A stretch of DNA of 59,834 nucleotides from Parcubacteria group bacterium (GCA_943354045.1 CALRBF010000001.1:200026-259859), one strand, 5' to 3'; positions 47,027 to 57,964 are shown, numbered from the stretch's first letter. Translations and numbers: made by a program. Notes: a model not told the origin generated them from the sequence alone.

Positions 47027-48529
47027 CTACCCCTCTCCTCTCAGTGGACTATCTTGTTTAATATCTGCTATACGCTTATATACCATCTCGGCACTGATGA
47101 GTTGAATAGGAACGCCAATACCAGGATTGGTTCCAGCTCCGACATAATATAGATTTTTGACCTTTTTGGAATAATTATTAGGGCGGAATATTGCCGTCTG
47201 ATTAATCGTATGAGCGAGTCCCAAAGCCGTACCCTTATAGGCATTATAATCTTGCTCAAAATTTTTCACACTATATAATCGCTTATAGATAATTCTCTCA
47301 TTCAAATCAGGAATATTCATCTCCGACTCCATTATCGCCAAAACCTTATTAGCATATGAATCTAATTCCTCTTCACTATACTCAAGTCCTGCTGCAATGG
47401 GCACTAATACGAATAAATTTTCATCCCCTTCTGGAGCCACATCTGGGTCTGTCTTAGATGGAGCACATACATACATAGATGGGTCCTCCGGCCACATCGG
47501 ATCATCAAAAATTTGCTTAAAGTTAGTCTTCCAATCCTGAGAGAATAGGAGATTATGATGAACCAAACTATCCACTTTACCTTTGACTCCAAGATACATA
47601 ATCAAAGCCGATGGAGCCAGAATTTTTTTATCCCAATACTTCTCATCATATTGACGATACTCTGCGGGTAGTAAATTGAGCTCGGTATGAGTCATATCGG
47701 CATTAGATACCACAATATCCGCCTTCACAATTTCTCGAGACTCAAGTTCAACTCCAATAGCCTTACGATTCTCCACTACAATTTGTTTTACTCCCATACC
47801 GGAGACAATATTCACTCCATTTTTTTGAGCAATATTCACCAAAGCCTCCGTAATAGTATACATACCTCGCTGCGGATAAAATACCCCCATATTAAAGTCA
47901 ATATGATTCATAATACTATAGAGAGCCGGGGTATTGTAAGGAGAACTCCCCAGGAAAACAAGCGGATATTGTAAGATTTTTTTCACCAAAGGATGCTTGA
48001 AATACTTGGATACATAGCGATCCATATCACTAAAGACCGATAACTTAGACCCTTCAATCATAGTCCGGAAATTAATAAAGTCAAAGATAGAATTATAATT
48101 CTTATACATAAATCCATCTTTGGCAATCTCATATTGCTGACGAGCTTTATCCAAATATTCCCGAAGCCTATCCCCTGCTCCTGGTTCTAACTCCTCTAAG
48201 GTAGGAATATCTTTATCCAAATCAGAGAACATATCGACAATTTTATTATCATCTTTAAAAAATATTCGATAAGATGGAGCAAGCCGAATTAACTCTAAAT
48301 GATCCTCCACCTTTTCCCCCATAAAAGAAAAGAAATTCTCAAAAATATCCGGCATCAAATACCAAGAAGGTCCCATATCAAAACGAAACCCCTCAGCCTC
48401 AAAGACATTAGCCCTCCCCCCAAGGGTCTTATTCTTTTCATATAAAGTCACCTCATATCCTTTACGGGACAGAATACAGGCTGTCGCAAGCCCTCCAATA
48501 CCCCCACCAATTACAATCACTTTTTGCAT
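47027..48529 (-). CDS. crtI: Phytoene desaturase / carotenoid desaturase CrtI family
   Basis: VIVIGGGIGGLATACILSRKGYEVTLYEKNKTLGGRANVFEAEGFRFDMGPSWYLMP; C-terminal NLYYVGAGTNPGIGVPIQLISAEMV. Confidence 0.93.
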   Translation of the reverse strand: MQKVIVIGGGIGGLATACILSRKGYEVTLYEKNKTLGGRANVFEAEGFRFDMGPSWYLMPDIFENFFSFMGEKVEDHLELIRLAPSYRIFFKDDNKIVDMFSDLDKDIPTLEELEPGAGDRLREYLDKARQQYEIAKDGFMYKNYNSIFDFINFRTMIEGSKLSVFSDMDRYVSKYFKHPLVKKILQYPLVFLGSSPYNTPALYSIMNHIDFNMGVFYPQRGMYTITEALVNIAQKNGVNIVSGMGVKQIVVENRKAIGVELESREIVKADIVVSNADMTHTELNLLPAEYRQYDEKYWDKKILAPSALIMYLGVKGKVDSLVHHNLLFSQDWKTNFKQIFDDPMWPEDPSMYVCAPSKTDPDVAPEGDENLFVLVPIAAGLEYSEEELDSYANKVLAIMESEMNIPDLNERIIYKRLYSVKNFEQDYNAYKGTALGLAHTINQTAIFRPNNYSKKVKNLYYVGAGTNPGIGVPIQLISAEMVYKRIADIKQDSPLRGEG

Positions 48530-48615
48530 ATATACGACATTAAATTAATTATATATAGTATATCACAGATAAACTTCTTTATGATACACTATAAACGACC
48601 CCTGTAAAATTTTTA

Positions 48616-48789
48616 ATGACCGATCAAGAACTTCTCCTAATTGGAGCCGCTCTTTTATACCTAACAAGTATATATCTATCATTTTTGTATAGGGTAAAAA
48701 AGTGGGAAATTTACGATACATTTACGCCCTATGACTTTTTCTTCCTGTGGGGCACAGGAACAATCATTGCCTCATTTTTCTTCAAATAA
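48616..48789 (+). CDS. Small two-TM protein (57 aa)
   Basis: ATG 48616 to TAA 48787: MTDQELLLIGAALLYLTSIYLSFLYRVKKWEIYDTFTPYDFFFLWGTGTIIASFFFK; terminator follows; absent from ORF track. Confidence 0.6.
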   Translation: MTDQELLLIGAALLYLTSIYLSFLYRVKKWEIYDTFTPYDFFFLWGTGTIIASFFFK

Positions 48790-48800
48790 ACACATACTAC

Positions 48801-48829
48801 GCCTCCCGATTCCGTCGTGAGGCTTTTTT
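48801..48829 (+). terminator. Intrinsic terminator
   Basis: GCCTCCCGATTCCGTCGTGAGGCTTTTTTG. Confidence 0.8.
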
Positions 48830-48953
48830 GTATAAAAACCGCCGAGCCCACAAAGACTCGGCGAAGAGGTTGAGATGAGGACTCAGTCAGCAGCCCAGCG
48901 GCGACCCATCGGAAAATACCATCATCCGCATCTTTAGAGGTGGGTTTTTTCTT

Positions 48954-49232
48954 TTATTTTAGCAAAATAAATCTCGGACCTATCGAACCATCCCCCTTTG
49001 TCACCTCAGTAAGCCAACCATTCTCACCATAGACTTTTCGTGCCCAAGTAATACCAGAGTCTAGATTACGATATATCACCACAACTTCTTCGTCCCATTC
49101 AGATAAAGCCAGGGAGATAATCTCATATATACTTGTCAAATTACGCCAATTGACATATTGCCCTCCCACAATAATCTGAGACGATAATGAATCAATTTTA
49201 GATTGTAATTCGGTATTAGAGATATGACCCAT
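48954..49232 (-). CDS. Hypothetical protein
   Basis: 92-aa ORF. Confidence 0.6.
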   Translation of the reverse strand: MGHISNTELQSKIDSLSSQIIVGGQYVNWRNLTSIYEIISLALSEWDEEVVVIYRNLDSGITWARKVYGENGWLTEVTKGDGSIGPRFILLK

Positions 49233-49256
49233 ATTATATTATTTAACTTTGTTTTA

Positions 49257-49757
49257 TTATATTATCTTACTCCGTACAAAACAATAATATCGATAAATCC
49301 AAAATCCATATATTAGAGTAACTATAATATACAGTACTCTCAACCAAATCCAATATTGAGGCTCTAAGTTTTCACGGAAAACCAAACCAAAAGGATACCA
49401 ATATTCTCGATTCAAGTAATTCACAGCCAAATAATTCTGAAGGGATGTAATAACACATCCCCCCAATACACTTTGGGACAATGCAATTGCAAAGGTAAAG
49501 AATAAAATACCCAATTTAGCATATAAGACGATACGACTATACACCGTGTCTAATACAATTTTCTTTTGAGGGAAAATTATATACTCTAATAGAATACACA
49601 AAGCAATCACCCAAAAAATAATCCAGTAACTTGGATTATGAAGTCTATCTATCCATTGATTAATTTGTAGGGCAATTTGAGGATTCATATATCCCATATT
49701 ATACCAGTTGATATGAATTTGCATAGAAGCTGTATGAAATGAAAAGATCGTAGACAA
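49257..49757 (-). CDS. Hypothetical multi-TM membrane protein
   Basis: Four predicted TM segments. Confidence 0.65.
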   Translation of the reverse strand: MSTIFSFHTASMQIHINWYNMGYMNPQIALQINQWIDRLHNPSYWIIFWVIALCILLEYIIFPQKKIVLDTVYSRIVLYAKLGILFFTFAIALSQSVLGGCVITSLQNYLAVNYLNREYWYPFGLVFRENLEPQYWIWLRVLYIIVTLIYGFWIYRYYCFVRSKII

Positions 49758-49893
49758 ATTATACTTTCGTAGCGGAGGGTTTATCCCTCCACTATTGTCC
49801 TTATTTGGTACTAAAATTCCCCTCTTGAGGGCTTTAAGTCCCTCCTATATTTATTTAGGAGGTGGGTCCGTCGATAGACGGTGGGGTGGAATA

Positions 49894-49920
49894 CAGGCGA
49901 CTGAAAGGTCGCCCCTACGA
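49894..49920. repeat. Dispersed hairpin repeat, copy 3
   Basis: CAGGCGACTGAAAGGTCGCCCCTACGA, matches copy 1 half-element. Confidence 0.8.
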
Positions 49921-50010
49921 AAACTCATAGCCTCCCAATTTTTATTTTTACGTAATAGCCCTGAATAAGATGAGATACATCGTAGACATAGAGGATAGTA
50001 GTAGATAGTA

Positions 50011-50199
50011 ATACAGAGAGGAGCCGTGAGGCTCCTCTCTGTATAGAGAATAGGATATGATACACATATATTGATTTTAAATAGTCTTACTCTGATTAAA
50101 GAATGAGACTATTTAATATCTGAAAGAAGGAAATTCCCACACACACCCTCCCTTCCTTTCCACAGTCCCGCCCGCAATACAGCGCTGGGACTTTTTTTT
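50011..50199 (+). ncRNA. Candidate structured RNA ending in an intrinsic terminator
   Basis: 15-bp perfect stem ATACAGAGAGGAGCC-GTGA-GGCTCCTCTCTGTAT (50011-50044), AAATAGTCT/AGACTATTT stem (50079-50114), terminator AGTCCC...GGGACTTTTTTT. Confidence 0.45.
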
Positions 50200-50281
50200 A
50201 TATATATTCTGGATGTCGTGACAGATAATCTACTAGTCTCTCGGCTATATATTGACTAGAATCTATAATAATATCTACACC
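50198..50281 (-). pseudogene. C-terminal fragment resembling glutamate racemase (MurI)
   Basis: Minus frame GVDIIIDSSQYIAERLVDYLSRHPEYI* without an upstream body. Confidence 0.5.
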
Positions 50282-50365
50282 AAAAATTTGTTATACCGAT
50301 AAGTCCTGGAAAGCTTAAATACCGTATTGTATAACCAAAACATTTGAGATATTCTTGATAAAATC

Positions 50366-51259
50366 CTATCCTATCTGTTGTAATATAGTTTGCATTACTT
50401 GTTCTACTTTTATACTATTGGGTTCTGGGTGAAATTCAAGCTCAGTATCGCTTACTTGTATACGATTATTGTTGTTCGACTGTATACTATTAGATTTAAT
50501 CTTTTGCATTTGTCCCCATCGAGCTACTCTATTCCAAATATGTATGGAGAATTTAGTTAATATATTCTCTAGCCAAGTTTTTATGGTATAGGACTGGAGA
50601 TGATTGAATATAGGGTATTGGCGCGCCTTGGCTTGGGGGAATAATTCTCTTGTCCACATATTATCTTGCCAGAATTTGTCTAATAATTGCTGTGAATTTG
50701 CTCCTATTGCGATATAATCTGCATATAATTGGGCTGAATATATATTATGGTCGGAGCGTTTGAGATTATTCTCGGTGATATAATGATTGAGGCAAAAACG
50801 ATTTTCTTCCATTTCTCCTGAGCGACGTATTCCGAGTATTTGGGTGATACTGGTAATCAGAAATCTTGCTATCCATAAATGCTGATTTTTGGTGATAATA
50901 AATATATCGATATCACTCCTTTTTTTGGTATTACCAGTGCTAAAACTGGATGAACCAGCCAGGAATATACCTCGTATATACGGTATACTTATTAATAGTC
51001 GCCCATATTGGCTAATTCTCCTATAGCGACGTATAGATTCTCGTCCTTTTTCTTGTCTTAAGATTAATAATTCATCAAAAGAATCTATCAGCCCATAGAG
51101 ACCATATTGAGTCTTTATTTGGGGAATTTTAGCGATTTGAGAAGGCAATTCTTGTAAAGTATATTGTATATTGATTTGATAGCGATATATTTCCTCCAGA
51201 GTGAGCAATCTTTTTTGGGAAGCGGCATAGGCAAAAGTTTGAAGTAATGTATGATGCAT
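50366..51259 (-). CDS. Nucleotidyltransferase-fold protein
   Basis: GIFLAGSSSFSTGNTKKRSDIDIFIIT (GS...DxD) motif. Confidence 0.75.
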   Translation of the reverse strand: MHHTLLQTFAYAASQKRLLTLEEIYRYQINIQYTLQELPSQIAKIPQIKTQYGLYGLIDSFDELLILRQEKGRESIRRYRRISQYGRLLISIPYIRGIFLAGSSSFSTGNTKKRSDIDIFIITKNQHLWIARFLITSITQILGIRRSGEMEENRFCLNHYITENNLKRSDHNIYSAQLYADYIAIGANSQQLLDKFWQDNMWTRELFPQAKARQYPIFNHLQSYTIKTWLENILTKFSIHIWNRVARWGQMQKIKSNSIQSNNNNRIQVSDTELEFHPEPNSIKVEQVMQTILQQIG

Positions 51260-51292
51260 ATTGGTATATAATTATACCTATTATACCATACT

Positions 51293-54136
51293 TTATACTA
51301 ATGCTTTGAGATATTGCCCGGTATAGCTCTTAGTATTCTTGGCTATTTGCTTAGGTGTCCCCTCTGCTACTACAGTTCCTCCTTTTGCCCCTCCTTCTGG
51401 TCCAATATCAATAATATGATCTGAGCTTTTGATAATATCAAGATTATGTTCAATAATAAGTATACTATTTCCCTTGTCTGCTAATTGATGTAGTACTCTT
51501 AGCAATTTTGCTACATCTTCAAAATGGAGTCCAGTTGTTGGCTCATCCAGTATATACAGAGTTTTACCCGTGGCTCTCTTGGATAATTCGGTAGCAAGTT
51601 TAATTCGCTGAGCCTCTCCTCCTGAGAGATATGGGGCGGGTTGTCCAAGCTTCATATATCCAAGACCTACATCATAAAGAGTAGCTAATTTATCTTTAAG
51701 ACTTGGTATGGATTTGAAGAATTCTAAAGCCGTCTCTACATCCATATCCAGTATATCGGCTATGGTTTTACCTTTATAGAGAATTTGTAATACTTCTTTA
51801 TTATAGCGTTTACCATGACAATCTTCACAATCTACATAAATATCCGGAAGGAAATTCATTTCAATTTTGAGTACTCCATCTCCTTTACAGGTTTCACAAC
51901 GTCCACCTTTGACATTAAAACTAAAGCGACCTGTTTGATAACCTTTGAGTTGGGCTTCAGGAGTACGAGCAAATAAGTCTCTCACAACTGTGAATAATCC
52001 GGTATAAGTGGCAGGATTAGATCGTGGAGTTCTTCCAATTGGGGACTGATCAATATTCACCATTTTATCAATATTCTGTACTCCCGTAATATCTTTGAAT
52101 TTTCCTGGCAAATCTTTAGCTCCATATAATGTATGGGCTATATGTTTATATAAGATATCTTGTATCAGGGTACTTTTACCTGATCCTGATACTCCTGTCA
52201 CACATACCATTTGTCCAAGAGGAATTTGAACATCTATATTCTTGAGATTATTCTCAGCAGCTCCCTTTATATGTATGAATTGTCCATTGCTTTTGCGATA
52301 TTTTTTGGGTACTTGAATTTGTCTTCTTCCGGACAAATAATCGGCGGTAAGACTTTCTTTTTCCATAAATTCGGCTGGAGTTCCTTTGGCAATAATACGC
52401 CCTCCAGCAGCTCCTGCCCCTGGCCCTACATCAATCACATAATCTGAAGCTCGAATAGTATCCTCATCATGTTCTACGACGATGACGGTATTCCCAAGAT
52501 CCCGTAAGTGCTGTAAGGTTTGTATAAGTCGATTATTATCTCGCTGATGTAATCCAATAGATGGCTCATCTAATATATATAATACCCCCATAAGTCCTGA
52601 GCCAATTTGGGTTGCAAGCCGAATACGCTGTGCCTCTCCTCCGGAGAGAGTATTACTGGATCTATCTAAGGTAAGATAATCAAGTCCTACATTGAGGAGG
52701 AATTTGAGTCGAGACTGTATTTCTTTGAATATTGGAGTACTGATCGCAATATCTCGCTCGGTAAAATATTCTTTATTTTCTTGTACCTTAGCGACATAAG
52801 CAGATAATTCATCAATACTCATATTAACTATTTGGTCTATCGTTTTATGAGCAACTTGTACGGAAAGAAATTGTTTTTTTAATCTTTTACCATTACAGGC
52901 TGAACAGATGGTATTCAGCATATATTTTTCAATTTCTGTTCGTATAAAGTCTGAGTCAGTTTCTTGATAACGGCGCAAAAGATTTGGGATTACTCCTTCA
53001 TAGGTGGTTTCCATCTTATGCCCCCCTGATTGTATCGGCACTTTCATAGGAGTATTAGATCCATATAAAACAAAATGTAAATCTTCTGCAGGTAAATCTT
53101 GTATCGGAGTGGTGAGACTAATACCTTTGATATCAGCAGCAGCTTCTAGAATTTTCATATACCAACCAAAGGCTCCTTTTTGTTTACCCACTCCCCAAGG
53201 CTTGATAGCTCCCTGATTAATAGTAAGCCGAGGATTTGGTATGACTAAATCGGCTGAAATTTCTAGAGTATATCCAAGCCCATCACAAGTAGCACAAGCT
53301 CCATGCGGGCTATTAAATGAAAAGTTGCGAGTTTCTAGCTCTCCAAAACTTTCCCCTGATTCCATTATATATTTTTCACTCATTAACTCATCACGATACA
53401 AATTTTTATTCTTTTCTAATATTTCAGAAATAATAAGCATTCCCTCTCCGAGACGCAAAGCAGTTTCTACAGAATCTAATATACGAGCTGCCTCAAAACC
53501 AGAAGAATCTAATAATCTATCTATGACTAACTCAATAGAATGTTTTTTTTGCTTATCGAGATTAAGATCTAGGGCTTCTTCGGTCAAATACACGATTCCA
53601 TCTACGCGAAGTCGCATAAATCCATCTTGAAAAGCTTTTTGTATAGCTCCTTTATGTTCTCCTTTTTTATCCCGAATAATAGGAGCCAATATCATTATTT
53701 GCTTATCTTTGTAGCGAGCCACTATATCTGCCATTTGTTTGGCATCTTGCATACGAATTAATTCTCCGGTATCAGGGTTAAATGGAATTCCAACTCGAGC
53801 ATATAATAATCTCAAATAATCATAAATCTCTGTTACTGTACCCACAGTAGAGCGGGGGTTTCTCGACACGCTTTTTTGGTCAATAGAAATAGCAGGAGAT
53901 AATCCTTCTATCACATCGACATCTGGCTTATCCATCATTCCTAAAAATTGACGAGCATAGGCTGAAAGACTTTCGACATAACGCCTTTGTCCTTCGGCAT
54001 AAATAGTATCAAAGGCAAGAGAAGATTTCCCTGACCCTGAAAGTCCCGTAATCACCACGAGTTTATCTCGAGGTATAGTAATATCGATATTCTTGAGATT
54101 ATGTACACGGGCTCCCTTGATTCTAATTTCATTCAT
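51293..54136 (-). CDS. uvrA: Excinuclease ABC subunit A
   Basis: [35 protein letters not shown], duplicated ABC signatures, CxxC zinc modules. Confidence 0.97.
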   Translation of the reverse strand: MNEIRIKGARVHNLKNIDITIPRDKLVVITGLSGSGKSSLAFDTIYAEGQRRYVESLSAYARQFLGMMDKPDVDVIEGLSPAISIDQKSVSRNPRSTVGTVTEIYDYLRLLYARVGIPFNPDTGELIRMQDAKQMADIVARYKDKQIMILAPIIRDKKGEHKGAIQKAFQDGFMRLRVDGIVYLTEEALDLNLDKQKKHSIELVIDRLLDSSGFEAARILDSVETALRLGEGMLIISEILEKNKNLYRDELMSEKYIMESGESFGELETRNFSFNSPHGACATCDGLGYTLEISADLVIPNPRLTINQGAIKPWGVGKQKGAFGWYMKILEAAADIKGISLTTPIQDLPAEDLHFVLYGSNTPMKVPIQSGGHKMETTYEGVIPNLLRRYQETDSDFIRTEIEKYMLNTICSACNGKRLKKQFLSVQVAHKTIDQIVNMSIDELSAYVAKVQENKEYFTERDIAISTPIFKEIQSRLKFLLNVGLDYLTLDRSSNTLSGGEAQRIRLATQIGSGLMGVLYILDEPSIGLHQRDNNRLIQTLQHLRDLGNTVIVVEHDEDTIRASDYVIDVGPGAGAAGGRIIAKGTPAEFMEKESLTADYLSGRRQIQVPKKYRKSNGQFIHIKGAAENNLKNIDVQIPLGQMVCVTGVSGSGKSTLIQDILYKHIAHTLYGAKDLPGKFKDITGVQNIDKMVNIDQSPIGRTPRSNPATYTGLFTVVRDLFARTPEAQLKGYQTGRFSFNVKGGRCETCKGDGVLKIEMNFLPDIYVDCEDCHGKRYNKEVLQILYKGKTIADILDMDVETALEFFKSIPSLKDKLATLYDVGLGYMKLGQPAPYLSGGEAQRIKLATELSKRATGKTLYILDEPTTGLHFEDVAKLLRVLHQLADKGNSILIIEHNLDIIKSSDHIIDIGPEGGAKGGTVVAEGTPKQIAKNTKSYTGQYLKALV

Positions 54137-54139
54137 AGT

Positions 54140-55690
54140 CTATGATTTAGGATTATTACGAACTTTTGGAGTCACCCAAAAGCCAAGATATTTACCAAAT
54201 AATAATCTTGTTTGAGCCACAATAGCAGGAAAAGCTCCAAGAGTTAATGCTACAATAGGAATAAATATCCATTGCACATACATCATAATAGTTCGCCAAC
54301 GAGAATATTTGGTGGGTCTTGGAGGTAATAAGAGAATATTAATATAGGTTGTTACAATTAATCCCACCAAGGTAATATTCATAATCATACCGGTATATTG
54401 GGGTAAATTATTAGAAAATACACTAGATTTAAAAGCAGCTCCTCCAAACCAAATAGGAAACCAAATAAATATTGCAAGTATAACAGCTGAAGTTGCCCAA
54501 GTATAATGACCTTCTATCATATTACCAATTCGGCGAATACGATCCCCCAAAGGAGCTTTTTTATTAATAGCATATGATCGCATAGTAGTAGGCAAATTCT
54601 CAATTCCCCAGGCCCATCTTTGCATTTGCTTATATTGATTAATAAATGCCTGTATTGGATTATGTGCCTGTACTGCATCCAATGATACTGGAATATGAAT
54701 GGGTATTACATCATAATCACCATTATGATAATCGACACATTTCCAATAAATTACAGAATCATCTGAAATCATATTTACTGGCCAATAATTTACATCTACA
54801 AGAGTTTTAAAACTCATAGAATGACTTGAGAAAGTGACCATTCTATCATAACGCACAGATTCCATCATATGCCAAAAGCTAGAGCTAATAGCAACAACGC
54901 GAGTAAAAGCAGGAGCATCCCAAATATTATTATGATACATTGGTAAGGGCTGATAACTATGATTATGGGGATTTTCTGAATACAAAAATTCATAGGTAAG
55001 AGCAGAAAAATATTTTGGATGAACAACAGTGTCACTGTCAAAAGCTGACATAATAGTTTTCTCAAAAGGAATTTGCTTTTGTTCTAAATAGATTTTTATT
55101 TGCTGTGCAGCATAAGTGGCATTAGCTCCCTTTACTTTCATTTCCCCTTCTATTCCATCAGGATGTGTGGTGACAATAAAGTCTTGAAATACTCCTTTGA
55201 ATTCTTTTTTGAGATAATTTTCTTTTTTCTGCCGAGCCCCCCCCTCTCTTTCCTCAGTGGCTACCACAACAATTAATTTATCAAGTGGATATTCGCTTTG
55301 CGTCAATGACTGTATGCTTTGAGCCAATACTTCTGGTTCTTCATCATAGGTGAGAAACATAACAATATGTGTAATATCCTTAAATCCTGATAAAGCTTTT
55401 GCTTTAGCCAACCAGTCTTCTTTAATATCATGTTTCATTTGCCTGTAGGCTACTACTAAATGCACACTTAAATATATTGCTTTGAATAACCAATACAAGT
55501 CAAATATCAAAATAAATAAAGCTACCTGAAAGGGGATGAAAAATGATAATACAATAAGTCCAATAAAAGTTGTCCAGGTTAAAAATGCTGGCAGTATTTC
55601 AAAAAATCGCTGCCAAAATCTTTGCTTGGGATCAGTTGTTTTGGGATCAGGATATATATACATATAATTAACTAATGATATTGGTGTCAA
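54140..55690 (-). CDS. Membrane-bound family 2 glycosyltransferase
   Basis: [62 protein letters not shown]. Confidence 0.88.
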   Translation of the reverse strand: MTPISLVNYMYIYPDPKTTDPKQRFWQRFFEILPAFLTWTTFIGLIVLSFFIPFQVALFILIFDLYWLFKAIYLSVHLVVAYRQMKHDIKEDWLAKAKALSGFKDITHIVMFLTYDEEPEVLAQSIQSLTQSEYPLDKLIVVVATEEREGGARQKKENYLKKEFKGVFQDFIVTTHPDGIEGEMKVKGANATYAAQQIKIYLEQKQIPFEKTIMSAFDSDTVVHPKYFSALTYEFLYSENPHNHSYQPLPMYHNNIWDAPAFTRVVAISSSFWHMMESVRYDRMVTFSSHSMSFKTLVDVNYWPVNMISDDSVIYWKCVDYHNGDYDVIPIHIPVSLDAVQAHNPIQAFINQYKQMQRWAWGIENLPTTMRSYAINKKAPLGDRIRRIGNMIEGHYTWATSAVILAIFIWFPIWFGGAAFKSSVFSNNLPQYTGMIMNITLVGLIVTTYINILLLPPRPTKYSRWRTIMMYVQWIFIPIVALTLGAFPAIVAQTRLLFGKYLGFWVTPKVRNNPKS

Positions 55691-56048
55691 GTACTAACCA
55701 CAAATAAACTCCTATTAAACTAATAGCGGCAATGCTCGCCCCAAATATCCAATACACTATTATATACTGTATTGAGGGGTTCGTAAACCTCTTTTGTATA
55801 TACCAAATTCCAAATCCATTAATAGCTGAAATCAAAAGAGCATATATACCATATTGCCAAACATATTTTGCTGAACCAATTACCGATACTCCTTCATAGG
55901 CATTAAACCCTATATTAATTCCCACTCTATCTCCGAATTGCATTTGTATACGAAGCAAAAACATTAGAATAATAATACATAAAAGTGTCATAACTAATCC
56001 ATATAGAATAGTAGTTATAGATAATTTGTAAGGAAGTTTTTGTATCAT
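55668..56048 (-). CDS. Hypothetical membrane protein
   Basis: 126 aa with several TM segments, overlaps neighbouring frames in operon. Confidence 0.65.
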   Translation of the reverse strand: MIQKLPYKLSITTILYGLVMTLLCIIILMFLLRIQMQFGDRVGINIGFNAYEGVSVIGSAKYVWQYGIYALLISAINGFGIWYIQKRFTNPSIQYIIVYWIFGASIAAISLIGVYLWLVLDTNIIS

Positions 56049-56338
56049 CGCATTCGAATTTGTAATCTTTTTACTTCAAAATTAATGACATTAATGGCTT
56101 TGTTGAGAGCTTGTATAATATCAAATTCATATAATTTGAGCTTATGAGCTTCAAAATGTGAACCTACTATTACTGCCAGGGAACCTTGCTTTAGGGATAT
56201 TGCCTCTGAGAATTGAAGCTCTTCAAAATCTGTTTGTACCAATTCATTATATAACATACAGACACGAGTACTTTCTACCTTCTTATACATATCAGAAGTT
56301 GCAGGATATTTTTGATTAAGAACTCCATTAATACGCAT
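56045..56338 (-). CDS. DUF721/DciA-like small protein
   Basis: LKQGSLAVIVGSHFEAHKLKLYEFDIIQALNKAI resembles DUF721 core. Confidence 0.55.
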   Translation of the reverse strand: MRINGVLNQKYPATSDMYKKVESTRVCMLYNELVQTDFEELQFSEAISLKQGSLAVIVGSHFEAHKLKLYEFDIIQALNKAINVINFEVKRLQIRMR

Positions 56339-56339
56339 A

Positions 56340-57920
56340 TTATTTTTTTGTTACAATACTTTTGACTTTTCCATTTTTGAATTGAGTGGTCAATATATCC
56401 CCTTCAGTAATTTGTGAAATATCTGTAATAATTTTATCATAGATTTTAGTAATACTATATCCCTTTTGTAAAATTAATTTAGGATCATTGGCTGAAAGTT
56501 GAGATTCTAAGACAAGAAGCTTATTGTGTTTTTGTGTAAAAGCGCTATGAATACCACTTTGAATGCTATGTATATTCGAATTAATAGTATATTGATATTG
56601 TTGTATTTGTCGCAATTGTTGAAAAGCATTATTCTCTAATCTCTGTATAGTGTTTTTCACTGTATCAGAAATAAATCTAGTATATCGCTCCAGAGAATAT
56701 AATCGCTGATCAATATTGCGAGATAATTGTTGAATTTGATACTGTATACTAGCTTGTAATAAGCTCTCTTTTTGCCCCACTATTCCCTTTAATTCATCTC
56801 GATGTGGTGTCAATAATTCAGCAGCATTAGAGGGAGTAGAAGCTCGAAAATCTGCTACAAAGTCTGCTATAGTAATATCCCGCTCATGCCCTACTGCTGA
56901 GATAATCGGCTTTGTTGAAGTATAAATTGCCCGAGCTACCGACTCATCATTAAATGCATGAAGATCATCCATAGCGCCTCCCCCTCGAGTTAATACTATC
57001 ACTTCTATTTCGGGATAACTATTGAGATTATTAATAGCAGTAATAATACTCTCTACTGCTCGCTCACCCTGTACTTGTGCATGATGAAAATATAATTGAA
57101 GCCCCCCCATACGAGCTCCAAGTACTTTCATAAAATCTTTATAGGCAGCAGCATCTTGTGAGGTTATGACTCCGATATTCTGAGGCATATTGGGAATAGA
57201 TCTTTTGCGGTCTTGTTGGAATAATCCTTCGGCTTCTAATTTTGCTCGGAGTAATTCGAAAGCCTTGGCAAGTTCCCCTTCTCCAGAAACTGCCAAAGTA
57301 TCTACCATTATACTGAATATTCCTGATTTAGGAGAAAGGCGAGATTTACCCGTTACAATAATACGCATACCATCCACGGGTGAAATACGGGATTTCCGAA
57401 GCTGAGATACGGTCGTAAAACAACGAATTTTTGCTTCTTTTTTCTCATCTTTTAGATCAAAGAATACCCACTGATTATTCCCAAAAGTAGACATTTGAAA
57501 GGCTGAGACTTCACCTTCAATTTGCACCGTATTCTCACCAATAATACTATTAATTTGGGCAATAAACTGAGATACACTCATTATTTCTGAGGACATATCT
57601 GGGGTTGAGACTTTGGTATTAGCATATTGTGTAATATCCTGAGGAATACTCATTTTATTTGCCTCTAGATATGCTTTTCCCTCAGGAAAATGAGTGAGAA
57701 CTCGAATAGCTTCTTTTTTTACCGTCAAAGTAGCATCATTGATAAGAGGGACAATCAAATCTTTAACCCTATCCCATTCAAAATTCTCAAGAGCTCGGAG
57801 GGCTGCCTGCCTATACGAAGCTTTATTATGTGCCAAGAAAACCTGAATACTATATAAGGCTCTATTTCCCCGCTCCCGTATTATATCTTGAAAATAGGTA
57901 TCTAATTGCTTACCAGTCAC
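56340..57920 (-). CDS. xseA: Exodeoxyribonuclease VII large subunit with HEAT-like N-terminal extension
   Basis: MSVSQFIAQINSIIGENTVQIEGEVSAFQ, NIGVITSQDAAAYKDF, VLTRGGGAMDDLHAFNDE, ISAVGHERDITIADFVADFRASTPSNAAELLTP. Confidence 0.93.
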   Translation of the reverse strand: MTGKQLDTYFQDIIRERGNRALYSIQVFLAHNKASYRQAALRALENFEWDRVKDLIVPLINDATLTVKKEAIRVLTHFPEGKAYLEANKMSIPQDITQYANTKVSTPDMSSEIMSVSQFIAQINSIIGENTVQIEGEVSAFQMSTFGNNQWVFFDLKDEKKEAKIRCFTTVSQLRKSRISPVDGMRIIVTGKSRLSPKSGIFSIMVDTLAVSGEGELAKAFELLRAKLEAEGLFQQDRKRSIPNMPQNIGVITSQDAAAYKDFMKVLGARMGGLQLYFHHAQVQGERAVESIITAINNLNSYPEIEVIVLTRGGGAMDDLHAFNDESVARAIYTSTKPIISAVGHERDITIADFVADFRASTPSNAAELLTPHRDELKGIVGQKESLLQASIQYQIQQLSRNIDQRLYSLERYTRFISDTVKNTIQRLENNAFQQLRQIQQYQYTINSNIHSIQSGIHSAFTQKHNKLLVLESQLSANDPKLILQKGYSITKIYDKIITDISQITEGDILTTQFKNGKVKSIVTKK

Positions 57921-57964
57921 AGTATTTTATATAATTATATTATTTATTATAGCACATAAAGTTG

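Noticed and set aside
53004-53630. ORFs antisense to uvrA (53004-53216, 53241-53630) and similar shadow ORFs in other conserved genes
   Set aside because: Antisense to strongly conserved coding sequence; no independent promoter or family signature.
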